Positions 50,297 to 60,764 of a stretch of DNA of 64,000 bases are shown one piece after another. The notes under the pieces are model-generated. The model made no database searches and was not told the DNA's origin. It saw only the letters and a program-made list of their open reading frames with translations. The position numbers were made by a program, and so were the translations under genes. This stretch comes from Rhynchopus sp. YZ270_cl-10 (taxonomy: Eukaryota > Euglenozoa > Diplonemea > Diplonemida > Diplonemidae): the NCBI GenBank assembly GCA_964035575.1, contig OZ037850.1:558001-622000 (forward strand), given 5' to 3'. The number at the start of each line of letters is the position of its first letter. The stretch's first letter is position 1.

Positions 50297-52096
50297 CTGG
50301 GGGGGGGCGAATAAGAGATCAGGGGTGAATAAGAGATTAGGGCCGAATAAGAGATCAGGTTGAGATTTTGGGGGTATTTTTTTTTTTTTTTTTTTGCATG
50401 CAACCAGGGGTTAAGTTAGCTTTTTTTTTTTCTCGCTGAGTCGGGTTTTCTGGGTTTTTTTCGATTTTTCTGGATTTTGCGAAAAATAACCAATCCCCTC
50501 CGCGAGTGCAGCGAGCGGGAAAATTTTAAGGTGCACCTCCGCGAGCGTAGCGAGCGAAAAAAAAATTCCGCGATTTTTGGGCAAAGTTCAAAAATCCCAC
50601 CAAAAAATGGGGGGCTGGGGATTTTTGGATTTGTCCTAACAATTTTGGAGCATAAATTTGAAGAACAGGACTGGTGTACCCCTCACCGACCTCAGTTCCC
50701 ACGTCCTGCTTCACCCGCACTCTCGCAACACTAGTACTGAACCCGAAGTTCGCCAGAGATCCCTGTTGCCTCTTCATATGAATAATTCCCAGTTCTGACC
50801 GGGGGTTTGTTTGGGTCGGGAGGATATTTTTTTTCTTAGAGGGTAGGGTGGGGGCTCCGCCCCCACCCCTACCCCACCTTCCCAGCCTACACCACCCAAA
50901 AATTTGGATTTTTTTTTTCGGATCAGTGGTCGCGCTAATTATGGGAAAAAATGGGGAAAAAATGGATTTCGGGTACGGAAAAACGTTCCTTGAAAAGGTT
51001 AGCTGGGGAGGCCCGGAAACCCCGTTTTGTGGCATTTCCGGGCCAATCCCGGCTTGTGGTGGGGTATATACGGAAAAATGGACAAAATTTTAGTGACTTA
51101 AATTTTCGCAAAATATGAACCCATACTCGTAAACAAGGGTCATTTTCAGGAAAATTCGGAAAATTCCGAGATTTGGAAGCAATTTTTCTCCTGAAAATCA
51201 GTGGGTTTTCAGCCCCAAAACATACCGCGATTGGAATTTCCGGAATCCGTCCGCGCTGTGGTGGGGTCACTTTGCCGAAATGGCCAATTTTTTGGTTTTG
51301 GTCAAAATCCATGTGGGTAAAGAGGGCCAATGTAAATCCCACAACCAGATTTTCTCTCCCTGATCCTGAACGTCTTGCAACATGAAAATGCGCGAAAACA
51401 CCGGCATTTGCATTTCCGGAATTCGTCCGTTCTGTGGTGGGGTCAATTTGCCGAAATGGACAAGTTCTTGGTTTTGGTCAAAACCCGTCAGTGTAAGGTA
51501 AAGGGGGCAAGTGTTTGCCTGTAGAAACTGGAAGGGAACAGGCAGCGCCGCAGGCGCACGGTAACCAACTTTTTTTTTTTTTTTCCTTTTCTTTTTTCTC
51601 CTCTTTCTTTTGACTTTCCGAGCCAATTGCGTTCCACGGCGGGGTCACATGTATATGCAAGTCCACTATGTGGTGGTCTTACTCAACAATATTAGAACTT
51701 CTGGTTTCTTAATGAAATCCCCGTACTGCAAAAAAAAAACGTTCCTACCAAAACCCCCAAAAATCCCGGGATGAGGGATGGACTTTAGCGCGAGCTCTGT
51801 TTCGGATTCCATTTTTTTTTTTTTTTTTTTGAAAAACCCGAAAACCCGAAAACCGGGTTTTGAAAACCCAGAAACCCGCCCTAACTTAACCCCTGATGCA
51901 ACAGGGTTTTATCTTGAAAAAACATTTTGAAATTTTACCCTGTCTACCCGGTCTGGCAAAAAAGTGGTCAAAAAAATTTTTTTGCCTCCGGCGAAAATGT
52001 CTATTTGCTTTTTTTCCCCCAAAAATTTTTTTTTATTTTTGGCTCGTCCGTTCGCCTAATAAGAGATGCCACATCTCTTATTCGCCCCCCCCCCAG
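50297..52096. mobile_element. TA-flanked TIR element, 1.8 kb
   Basis: Terminal inverted repeats CTGG(G-run)CGAATAAGAGAT at both ends (~23 bp), flanked by TA (50295-50296; 52097-52098). The paralogous sequence at 49460-49485 reads AATTAGTTAAAGGCGGGCC without an insertion, which is the empty site. The interior holds two diverged 95-bp modules, one GC hairpin + T-run repeat, CGAGCG hairpins near 50500-50560 and a subterminal palindrome (AATAAGAGATG..CATCTCTTATT). No transposase ORF. TA duplication suggests a Tc1/mariner-type MITE. Confidence 0.85.
51222..51485 (+). repeat. Two diverged copies of the 95-bp module
   Basis: 51222-51310 and 51395-51485 both contain CGGAAT(C/T)CGTCCG, TGTGGTGGGGTCA and TTTGCCGAAATGG. 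Neither is followed by a minisatellite, though the second ends in CCCGTCAGTGTAAGG where arrays start elsewhere. Confidence 0.8.
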
Positions 52097-52569
52097 TAAA
52101 GGCGGGCCACATGAATTACCACATTTCGTGACAGCCACTGACATGGATTTTATGAATTTTCTTCAAAAAAAAATTTTTCGAATTTTATTTATTTGGAAAG
52201 ATCGGTTACGAAAACGTTCAATTCCGGGGTCGCACGATTTTTTTTATGCCTGTGTGGATGGTTAGGTGATTTTTGGCTGTGGTACCCCCTTTGGGAACGT
52301 TTCTATGCAGGTTTCTTAAGGAATTCCTTAAGAAAACCTCCTCTTTGGGTCGCAGCACAGTGGCGTCTCTAAGTTGGATTTCTTTTGAAGAAGGTTTTCG
52401 ATTTTTTTCCTTTGGATTTCTTTTTTACGAATCTTTCAATTCCGACCATTTTTTTTATTCAGGAACACACTCCACGGTACGCAACTTTTGGTGGTGCCGA
52501 CCCCCCTTTATGCACTGAAATCCCTATACGTTACTGTATAAAGACCCATGGAGCCTTTAAATTGACTTC

Positions 52570-52731
52570 ACTGTACTGTGTACTGTGTACTGTGTACTGT
52601 GTACTGTGTACTGTGTACTGTGTACTGTGTACTGTGTACTGTGTACTGTGTACTGTGTACTGTGTACTGTGTACTGTGTACTGTGTACTGTGTACTGTGT
52701 ACTGTGTACTGTGTACTGTGTACTGTGTACT
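52570..52731. repeat. Minisatellite (TGTGTAC)~23
   Basis: Perfect 7-bp array, flanked by inverted GGAGCC(A/T)..TTTAAATT.A(G/C)TT-like sequence (52549-52566; 52732-52752), as if inserted into a short palindrome or with an inverted border. Confidence 0.95.
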
Positions 52732-52989
52732 GGAGCCACTTTAAATTAACTTCTACTCCACTAAAGTGGTCGATTTTTTTTGTGGTGAAAAGCGGGGAGC
52801 TCGGAAATCCACTTCCGCTGGTTTTCGAATTTTTTTACGTCTGTCCAAAAGCCGAAAACTTCAGGTTGCCAAATTTACAATCTTCTCCGGGGGGGGAGGG
52901 GGGGGGGTTTCTCAAAATCGGACGGATGACATCCGTTGAAAGTAAAAAAGAGGCTTCCCTTTGCGAAAAAAAAACTGAAAAATCACGGC

Positions 52990-53510
52990 TATAAGAACGC
53001 TAAGGAAAAATCGATATTCATTTTTTGGGCAGAAAAGTGCGTTTTAGGTGCCCACCGATGGTCAAAACATCGTTTTTGGCATCTTTGGACACCCAAGGAC
53101 CCACTATCGGGGTGATTTTTTTTGCCTGAGATTTGCCTTTGCCAAAATCGAAAAAAAAAAAAAATATGAAGGAATTCGCTAAGGAAAAGTCGAAATTGTG
53201 GGCCCCTGTAGTAATGCATAAGGTGCATAATGCATATGGTTTACCCCCAGATCGTCAAAACACCCGATTTTTGCGTTTTTTTGCACTTTTTGGTGCCCAA
53301 AAACCCAACTCAGGGGTCGAAATTTTCCCGAAAAAAAAAATTTTTTTTTGAGATTTTTCGATTTTTCGACAAGGCGCTGGCCCATACAAAATGCACTGGT
53401 GGTACAGAAAATGGCCGGGGAATAAACTCTAGATGCTCAAAACAGCCCAATTCTTGCTTTTTTGGACTTTTTGGTCCCAGAAGGGTACCCAGGGTGTAGT
53501 GAGCAGGCCT
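52990..53510. repeat. Diverged tandem repeat, ~150-200-bp unit
   Basis: At least three related units (52990-53130, 53160-53320, 53370-53510) share GGTCAAAACA, TTTTTGG and GGACCCA-type motifs and an AAAATTTTT tract; a further unit lies at 48840-49020. Non-coding. Confidence 0.6.
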
Positions 53511-53605
53511 CAAAAACACTTTTATGTCCCTGAGGGCCGGTTTATGGCCCGCCCTCTGGCCCACAGTTTCTACTGTTTTTTGGCCCCGAGGGCCAGTTTT
53601 TGGCC

Positions 53606-53695
53606 CCCAGGACCCTCGGGGCCATAAACCGGACCCTCAGGGCCATAAACTGGACCCTCAGGGCCATAAACTGGACCTTCGGGGCCATAAACTAG
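53606..53695. repeat. ~22-bp tandem repeat (GGGGCCATAAAC)
   Basis: Four units of CCTCRGGGCCATAAACYGGA-like sequence. The same motif recurs at 53525-53545 and 55455-55500, on both sides of the Crypton-like element. Confidence 0.8.
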
Positions 53696-53794
53696 CAAAA
53701 ATTTTTTTTTGGCAAAGACAATTTTCAGGTGAAAAAAAAATTTTTTTATATCACATGTGAAAATGACTTTTTGCTGGGATCCTTCACAAACGGG

Positions 53795-53824
53795 GCGTGA
53801 AATAAAGTGAGCTTTTTTTCACGC
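53795..53824. promoter_or_regulatory. Putative recombinase site, left
   Basis: Arms GCGTGAAA and TTTCACGC around a 14-bp centre. It matches the reverse complement of 55360-55389 at 28 of 30 positions; the two mismatches are in the centre. Confidence 0.55.
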
Positions 53825-53932
53825 TTGCTCTTAGTAATTTCGCTGGAGGCGTGAAAAAAAGTTTCACTGGCGTGAAAAAAAGTTTCACTGTTTTCTGTCA
53901 GTCACAAAACCACACACTCCACCCTACAAATC

Positions 53933-54949
53933 ATGCCAAGGACCAAGAAGAAGGAGGCTATGGAGGATCTGTATGAGACCGAGCTTCTGGCAGGGTTGAA
54001 GTCAAGCACTGCATACAAAACGGAGTGGAATAAGTTTTTACAACACAATAAAATCACGGGGCGGAAGCAGCCAAGAGAAGAACATGTGGTCTCTTACTTG
54101 ACACACCTGCGCGAAGAACGCAGCTACAAAGCCAGCTCATTATGGTCGTGCTACTCTAAGCTCAACTTTATGTTCAAGACGGAGTTCGACTTTTCACTAA
54201 AGGAGTACCACCGCATCGGGCTGTTGCTGAAGACCTGGGGAAGTGACGAATCGACGAAGAAGAGCAAGACGTTTTCGAAGGGAGAAGTGGAGATGTTTCT
54301 CAAGATGAGCGAGTTGAGCGACTGCTACTGGTGTGTCCGCAAGGCTTACGTCGCGGTGTGTTTTCTGTCGGGAATGAGATGCACAGAAGCACTGATGCTT
54401 GAGATGACAAATTATCAGGAATCACCAGTGGGATACCTCTTCACGTACCAGCACTGTGCTAAGGTGAAAAAGGCCGACATGGAGCGTGGGAGGTTTGTGG
54501 TACCAAGAGACAGCATCTACTTTTGTGTGGTGGAGGAGTACCTGAACCGGCGCTCACCAGTTTCACAGGAGGGTCGCTTCTTCATCACTGGAACTAAGAC
54601 GACAGCTGACAGAACTACTACTGGGACCTTTCGTGTGCAACCTCTTGGCATCAACAAAATGTACGGCATACCTGCAGAAGTCGCGAGGGTGCTTGCGCTG
54701 GACGGTTCGTACACTGGGCACAGCTTCCGCAGGTCTTCTGCGACTCAAGCCGCTGAGGCAGGAGCATCTATTGTACAGATGCAACGCCACTATGGGTGGG
54801 TCAGTCAGGCAATGCCACAAAGGTACACCGAAGTCACACAGGCCGGTCAAGTTGCGATGTCACAGCTGTTGACACAGAACAACAGTCCCCCAACTCAGAC
54901 GCCACAAGAAGTCAAGATTAACATCAATGTGCAACAGAACAAACCATGA
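53933..54949 (+). CDS. Tyrosine recombinase of a Crypton-like element
   Basis: 338 residues from ATG 53933. N-terminal SAM-like/core-binding part to ~110, then the catalytic domain. The family tetrad is complete: Arg149 (LSGMRCTEAL), Lys in 177-180, HSFRR with His263 and Arg266, His286 (RHYGW), nucleophile Tyr298 (QRYTEV). The chemistry is a covalent 3'-phosphotyrosine DNA strand exchange, so integration would proceed without classical target duplication. HSFRRSSAT is typical of Crypton/DIRS-type YRs; no GCR1 domain is seen. The tail is Gln/Thr-rich. Confidence 0.88.
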   Translation: MPRTKKKEAMEDLYETELLAGLKSSTAYKTEWNKFLQHNKITGRKQPREEHVVSYLTHLREERSYKASSLWSCYSKLNFMFKTEFDFSLKEYHRIGLLLKTWGSDESTKKSKTFSKGEVEMFLKMSELSDCYWCVRKAYVAVCFLSGMRCTEALMLEMTNYQESPVGYLFTYQHCAKVKKADMERGRFVVPRDSIYFCVVEEYLNRRSPVSQEGRFFITGTKTTADRTTTGTFRVQPLGINKMYGIPAEVARVLALDGSYTGHSFRRSSATQAAEAGASIVQMQRHYGWVSQAMPQRYTEVTQAGQVAMSQLLTQNNSPPTQTPQEVKININVQQNKP

Positions 54950-55359
54950 TCATGAGTGCAAAAAAAAAACCCCCCTTCTGTGATGCTCTATACACCTGCC
55001 CCCCCCCTACAGGCGAGATGAGTGGTGACATCTTGTAATTAGTACCAGTCATAGGAGGCATATATCAAAAAAAGTAACCCCTTCCCTGCTTTTGATTGAT
55101 GTTCACATGTTCCCCTACTCTCATTCACACTCTCACTTACAGGTACCCACATTTTGTTCATAAAATCACTCTATTTTACGTCTCGTTTGTGAAGGATCCC
55201 AGCAAAAATATCATTTTCACTTGTAAAACAAAACTACGTATTAGTTTGAAATAAAGTGCGTTTTTTCACTTCCACGTATTTTGTCTCACTCGTGCTCTAT
55301 TATTGCCCTCGCCTGCGGCTCGGGCAATAAACTCTCACTCGTGAGCCAAAATTACGTGG

Positions 55360-55389
55360 GCGTGAAAAAAAGTGCACTTTATTTCACGC
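55360..55389. promoter_or_regulatory. Putative recombinase site, right
   Basis: Inverted counterpart of 53795-53824, with GCGTGAAA and TTTCACGC arms. A partial third copy (TTTGAAATAAAGTGCG) is at 55240-55262. Confidence 0.55.
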
Positions 55390-56872
55390 TAATAATTAGT
55401 TATTTTTGGGCTAAGATGGAAAATGCAAAAAAACCATCACATATCTACGGGCCCTCGGGGCGTTTTTGGGTGCCCTCGGGGCCATAAACCGGCCCTCGGG
55501 GCGGGTCATAAAGTACTAGTGAAAAAAAAAAAAAAATTTTTTTTTTTTGAGATTTTTGAAAAATCGGCCGATTTTGCGACCAATTTTGGCTGGGGAATTT
55601 CGGCACCACCAGGTACCTGTGGAAAAAAACGCGAATTGGCGCGAATTTCATACCCTAATCGTGTCGCGCCAATTCGCGTTTTTTTTCGCGAAAAAACGGC
55701 TAAGTACAAAACGCGAATGCAGGCGAATTGGGGCAACCAGGGGCGAATATTAGGGTACCTCCTCTAAACGTGAATAATACGCGTAACCTGAATAATAGGC
55801 GTAAAACTAAATCGAAAACGTGAATAATACGCGTGTGCCCGAAGAAAAAGCAAAAATAAACGTGAATAATAGGCATACGGACCCCTTTCCAGAGGGGCAC
55901 TAAGCTTTCACCTCCACAGTGTACACACCGACAAACCCAACAAACCCTGGAGTTTCCCTTTGTGGTGGGACAGGTGGGCCCGCAAAACCATTTCCCTACT
56001 AAAACTCATTAGACGTTAACATCAGATGTGCCCTACCCCACACACGATGTGCGCCATTGGTACAGCATCCACTGCACCCAAACCCCATTCACATTGGGCA
56101 ACAAGCCCAACTGTCTCCGTGCGAAGTACAATACTGCAGCCCTACATCGAAAAGCAAAGGGAAACACTTCGCGTGATGCCCACGCCGTCTTTATGTGGGA
56201 CGGATTACGTGCCCATCTCACGGATGAAGTGAATCTGAGATGCCATCTCTCAGGAATGACGAATGACGCCTCTTGCGCACAACACGCAAGGAGAGGCCTA
56301 AACACAACGAGGGCAGCCAAATTTTAAAACAACCCCCCATTTGTCTCAGCAAAAATACGTGCAGTTAGCGCCGATTGCTCAAGCAGCGTACACGAGAGTC
56401 CCCCGCAGCCGCCATTTCACCCGTTTGTGATGATGCAACACGTATCTTTCTTGGAGAGAATCCCATGAGGCTCATACGCATACACAAAATTAAAGAATAA
56501 TTATGATAAGAATACCGCAAACGGAACTATTCTGGGCTGTAACTATTCTGAGACAGAAGTATTCTGGGCCGGAACAAAACTGGAACACTTGGGGTTTTTG
56601 GGGGTGTTCCAGTTTTGTTCCGGCCCAGAATAGTTCTGGTTGGTAGAATTTTTATCCCCATTCCCACCCACCCAGGTACATAGTTCATCTTTGGCAACCA
56701 ACAGGGAATTTTTTTCAGGGAATTTTTTTATTTTTCCGAAATCCCAATCCCAATCCAGAATTGGTGTGGCGCCTTAACCGATTACCCGTGTTTCTACCGT
56801 GTTTCTACCAGTTATCGCTCCGTAAAGGGGGGGTATAGATGTTGGAAAATTTTCGTTTTTTTTCGCTGGTGA
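55390..56872. other. Repeat-rich intergenic region with coding remnants
   Basis: Contains ACGTGAATAATA-type short repeats (55765-55870), and a protein-like 99-residue frame at 56028-56327 (PYPTHDVRHWYSIHCTQTPF..) without recognised domain. A second frame just upstream (..PWSFPLWWDRWARKT..) also looks coding. Also a 28-bp-arm hairpin at 56561-56631. No complete gene. Confidence 0.5.
56561..56631. repeat. Perfect hairpin, 28-bp arms
   Basis: Arms 56561-56588 and 56604-56631 (ATTCTGGGCCGGAACAAAAC.. and complement), 15-bp loop. A degenerate repeat of the arm start (AACTATTCTG) occurs at 56525 and 56541. Confidence 0.85.
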
Positions 56873-57315
56873 GCTTTTAAACGCCGGCATTTGCATTTCC
56901 GGAATCCGTCCGGCCAGTGGTGGGGTCAATTTGCCGAAATGGACAAGTTCTCGTTTTTGGTCAATTTCCGCAGTATACACAGTATACACAGTATACACAG
57001 TATACACAGTATACACAGTATACACAGTATACACAGTATACACAGTATACACAGTATACACAGTATACACAGTATACACAGTATACACAGTATACACAGT
57101 ATACACAGTATACACAGTATACACAGTATACACAGTATACACAGTATACACAGTATACACAGTATACACAGTATACACAGTATACACAGTATACACAGTA
57201 TACACAGTATACACAGTATACACAGTATACACAGTATACACAGTATACACAGTATACACAGTATACACAGTATACACAGTATACACAGTATACACAGTAT
57301 ACACAGTATACACAG
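56873..57315 (+). repeat. 95-bp module followed by minisatellite (CAGTATACA)~38
   Basis: Module 56873-56970 is nearly identical to 21567-21663 through TTTTTGGTCAATTTCCGCA. Yet it is followed by a 9-bp unit array (56971-57315) instead of a 7-bp one. After the array come GGGGATGCGGAG and a short (TACAG) run. Confidence 0.92.
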
Positions 57316-58986
57316 GGGATGCGGAGTACAGTACAGTACAGTGCAGCTGGCCAAAAATTTTTTTTGTGGTCGAAAACCACTTTTTTTGTCAGTTTCGTGA
57401 CATCCCAGCCAGTTCCGGCCCCGGTCTGTCAAATCTGTGCCTCTGTATATGCCTACAGTATAGAGAAGCCCCCTGGTAAAAAAAAATTTTTTTTTTCCAA
57501 AAAAGGGTACCCCAACCGATTCCCCGTGTTTCTACCGTGTTTCTACCGGTTTACCCCCCCAGTATACGCTGCCACACCAAGAATTAGAAAAATCCCTGAT
57601 CTTTGGGCAAAAAAAAAAAAAAGTGTCCAGAACCCGTCCAGGCTTTGCGCTAATTTTTGGCCCTTGGCCCGGGATTTTTGGATATTTTTGTGGTGCGTTT
57701 TTTTTTTGCAAACCGGGGTTTCCTTACGAAAACCAGAGAATCCCATATTGCACAGTAAGGGTACTTTAGAGTGTTTTTAGACACACATGTGACCCCACCG
57801 CGGAGAGCAATCGGCTCGCGCAATCAAAAGAACGCAGAGAAAAGGGAAAAGAAAAAAAGAAAAAAGTTGGGTACCGTGCGCCTGCGGCGCTACCTGTTCC
57901 CTACCCTACTTTATTTTTAAACATGATGTACTTATGTACAGTGTTCATTTTCTTTTGAGTACGACAATGCGCTGCTGAACCGTCTCCACCCTCGCTGCGT
58001 GAGGGCGGCACCCCCTCCGAGGCCATAACCGTCCTGGTTTTTGTTCTCACTCTTCTCTGTGGTCACAGAAGCCCCATAGCTTCTTCAGTACATTGGTGTT
58101 TCCAGTCAACACAGTACACAGTACACAGCACTGTACAAGGCAAAAATGACCAAAACAGCTGATGTTTTGGCCGAATGCCACCCTATCAGGAATATTTTCA
58201 TGTATTCACACAAATTTTTTCTGGCCTCAATACTCCCAAACTACACGATTTTCGGTTCCGGAAAATATTTGGAGCACCAAATATCGCAAAAAATTTCAAT
58301 TTTTTTGGTGTCGTCCGCACATCCCTTTAGTAAAGACCAAAACACCAAGGCGTTGTAATTCATGTGTAATGGGGTGTAATGGGGTGAAAGTGTGTGTAAG
58401 TGGGTGTTAGTGTGGTACCGCCGGGACACCACATCTTATGTACAAAAATTTCACGGCCGTTAAAAAAAAACAACGGCCGTGAAATTTTTGTACAAGTCTT
58501 TGAAGGAACACACAGTGAAGTACGAGAAAAGGCGCCACTCAAGAACCATCCCTTGATTTTTACCCCGCGGATAGGAACGTACAGACCAAACCCCACCCAT
58601 TTCCCCCTATATACCCACAACCCACCTGATTTTTACCCCTGAAGAAAAGGAAGGTAGGGCAGGAGGACCGGTTAAGTGGTATCGCACAGAAAACTGCGCT
58701 GGGTACTGGGTACTCCTTGTAGGATCTTGTTGCCTTTTGGCACATGTATTGTGCCCACGGTGTGTTGTGTGTTCACTGCTCTGAAGGTGCTGGCTCTCAT
58801 CTACCTGATGGGGTAAGTGACACAGCATCTGACCCGCCATAATCTTCTGGTTTCAACACTGCCTTTCAGTTCTGCATACTGAATTCGCAGCGTCCCGAGC
58901 GTCTCACAACCTCTTATAGACTCTGTGCCCGAGAAGGATGTATTTGGACTCACTCAAACCCCGTCCATCACTCTTGTGCCAAAGAA
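57316..58986. other. Repeat-rich region, no gene
   Basis: 57780-57900 is an inverted copy of 51530-51655 (GC hairpin + pyrimidine run + GGTGGGGTCACATG). A TACAGTACACAG remnant is at 58108-58128. 58440-58493 is a perfect hairpin. A CCACCTGATT motif lies at 58617-58626. No supported ORF. Confidence 0.6.
58440..58493. repeat. Perfect hairpin, 22-bp arms
   Basis: Arms 58440-58461 and 58472-58493, GTACAAAAATTTCACGGCCG and complement, with a 10-bp A-rich loop. Confidence 0.9.
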
Positions 58987-59080
58987 AGTGAAGTTATTAA
59001 TGCAGGCACCTCCGACCCACGTACGATGCCAGCCATCCGGATGAAAGCGCAAGTACCCTGCGGCCAACAACAGAAGATGT
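58987..59080 (+). repeat. ~92-bp dispersed repeat, copy 3
   Basis: Same family as 9898 and 12410, with a 4-bp deletion at CCGACCCACG. It is located upstream of LINE ORF1. Confidence 0.8.
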
Positions 59081-59301
59081 AAAAAGGCTCCCACCAGGGA
59101 CCACACACCACCCCAACACACTACTATCATTCACTTACCTCTTGCTTACCTCTCCTCATCCCCACCCCCACCCCAGCCTCCTCGATATGGCTGGTCCTGG
59201 ACGCTCACGCGACAGATCGGGGTCCTCGGTGGAGACGAGGCTGCGCCAGCAGGACTGGAACGTGCCATGCGCAGCTCCTTGAACAGCTGCGCACAGGCAA
59301 C

Positions 59302-60438
59302 GTGCCCGAACAAGGCGCCGTTGCCATCACGGACAAGGCGGTCGCCGCCGACATCCTCAAGACCCACCCCCTCAACTCCAGGGATGGACCCCCCGTCGCC
59401 GTCGTGACGATGGAGCCCCTCTCCGGCCACCGCCCCCACTCCACCACCTTCGTGATGTGCACTCGACAGGAAGGGAGCTACATCGCACGTACTATGCACG
59501 TGTACCCCCTAAGCCGCACACCACCCCAACACATCCTCAGGTCGACCAACCTGGGCGCTACACCGCAGATGATGAGAGCGGTGCTAGAAGTGACACGCGA
59601 CGCCAGCGACCACCACACCTGGCAGAAGACACCCGCGCAGGCCGCACGCAAGTGGCTTACGCAAGCCAACATCGTGGCTACCTCCGTGACTGCAGCACGC
59701 GACTGCAAGAACACTACCCGCCTGCTAACCCGACTGTTTGTGCAGGTGCACCCCGATACCGACCTCCGTCGCGCATCGGGCATCGACGGCGTGCTGATCC
59801 GGCCGCAAGCAGCTTCACGTGAGAGGGTGGTGTGGCTGAAGCCGGAGCACTCCCTCAAGGAGGCCCGTGACGCAGCGCAGCTGTACCACGGAAGGGTGAT
59901 TGCATCACCCAAATCTTTTGGGCTGGTCATCACCGACCCCGACCAGGAACGCCGTGCCTGCGCGGCGATCCACGGCGACGCTGGGCTCGCCGACCAGAAG
60001 TCGCTCCTCATGCGGGGAGTACCAAAGGACACCAACCCCGCGGACTTTGTTGCCGCACTCAACAACCACGGTCTCAGCTGCACAGCGCAGGCCGTACAGA
60101 GCACTGGGAAGACCTGGTGCGTGAAGGTGACGACTCGCCAAAGCGTACCTGACGACCCCTGCGTCATCAACGGGAAGCCGGTGATCGCCTGCGAGGCCCA
60201 GCCCGGACACCGCTTCAAGAACCGGAGGAAGAGGAAGAGGAGCGGATCGGGCCCGGACACACCTGACGCCAAACCTGAGGCAAAACGGCAGCGCAAGCCG
60301 AGAAAAAAAAAAACAGCAACAAAAAAAAAAAAAAAAACACAACCACCGACACCACCGCAACGACAGAGCCGCAGCTTGAGTCGAGGGAGGAGCTACAGAA
60401 GCAGAACCTCGCTCTACTGCAACAGCTGGTGGAGATGA
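59302..60438 (+). CDS. LINE ORF1, RNA-binding protein
   Basis: Reading frame of ~378 codons; the first ATG in frame is at 59410, and the frame stays open upstream of 59302, so the start is uncertain. An RRM-like stretch (LLMRGVPKDTNPADFVAALN.. to ..TWCVKVTTRQSVPDD) is followed by a very basic tail (NRRKRKRSG..KPRKKKTATKKKKK). ORF1 proteins coat LINE RNA. The frame passes through A-runs at 60301-60337, after which the coding pattern moves to the -1 frame. Confidence 0.65.
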   Translation: MPEQGAVAITDKAVAADILKTHPLNSRDGPPVAVVTMEPLSGHRPHSTTFVMCTRQEGSYIARTMHVYPLSRTPPQHILRSTNLGATPQMMRAVLEVTRDASDHHTWQKTPAQAARKWLTQANIVATSVTAARDCKNTTRLLTRLFVQVHPDTDLRRASGIDGVLIRPQAASRERVVWLKPEHSLKEARDAAQLYHGRVIASPKSFGLVITDPDQERRACAAIHGDAGLADQKSLLMRGVPKDTNPADFVAALNNHGLSCTAQAVQSTGKTWCVKVTTRQSVPDDPCVINGKPVIACEAQPGHRFKNRRKRKRSGSGPDTPDAKPEAKRQRKPRKKKTATKKKKKTQPPTPPQRQSRSLSRGRSYRSRTSLYCNSWWR

Positions 60439-60764
60439 AGAAGCAGCTAGAGGACCTGACGGCACAGGTGTTCAGCCGGTCACCACCCCAATCCGCCAAC
60501 CACAACCACGACACCGTGATGAACGCAAAGACCCCTTCACCCAAGAAGACCTCACTACCACCACCGCGACTGGGGAACTCAACGCCGCGCGCACCACGAG
60601 GCTCCCCGCGCACGCGCCGCTCACCACCACGGCGTGTACGTACCCCGAAGGCCACTAACCCAAATGACAGGGGGGTGGCATCATCACCAACGTCGAAGCG
60701 CGAACGCGACGGCAATCGGAGGGGCCGGGACTCTGCGAAGAAGTCCCCCCCTTTCAGGGTCTGA
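60340..60764 (+). CDS. LINE ORF1 C-terminal segment in -1 frame (coiled coil)
   Basis: Just after the A-runs the -1 frame reads a clear coiled coil (ESREELQKQNLALLQQLVEM.. KKQLEDLTAQVF) and then a Ser/Pro/Arg-rich tail to TGA at 60762-60764. The same frame reopens directly into the endonuclease ORF. Either an indel in the A-run or ribosomal slippage on A-AAA-AAC could connect it to ORF1. Confidence 0.55.

Larger units (their letters stand above)
53757..55389 (+). mobile_element. Crypton-like tyrosine-recombinase DNA transposon
   Basis: A single YR gene (53933-54949) between inverted ends: 53757-53792 versus 55184-55220 (GGATCCTTCACAAACG core), and 30-bp palindromic sites 53795-53824 and 55360-55389 with GCGTGAAA/TTTCACGC arms. 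Two tandem 21-bp GGCGTGAAAAAAAGTTTCAC repeats lie at 53848-53889 before the gene. No reverse transcriptase is near, which favours Crypton over YR retroelements. The intact ORF suggests a young copy. The precise outer ends are uncertain. Confidence 0.75.

Noticed and set aside
58987-59080. Hammerhead or HDV-type self-cleaving ribozyme in the 92-bp repeat
   Set aside because: The hammerhead core CTGATGA..GAAA is absent, and an HDV double-pseudoknot could not be laid out convincingly by eye; kept only as a test in the findings.
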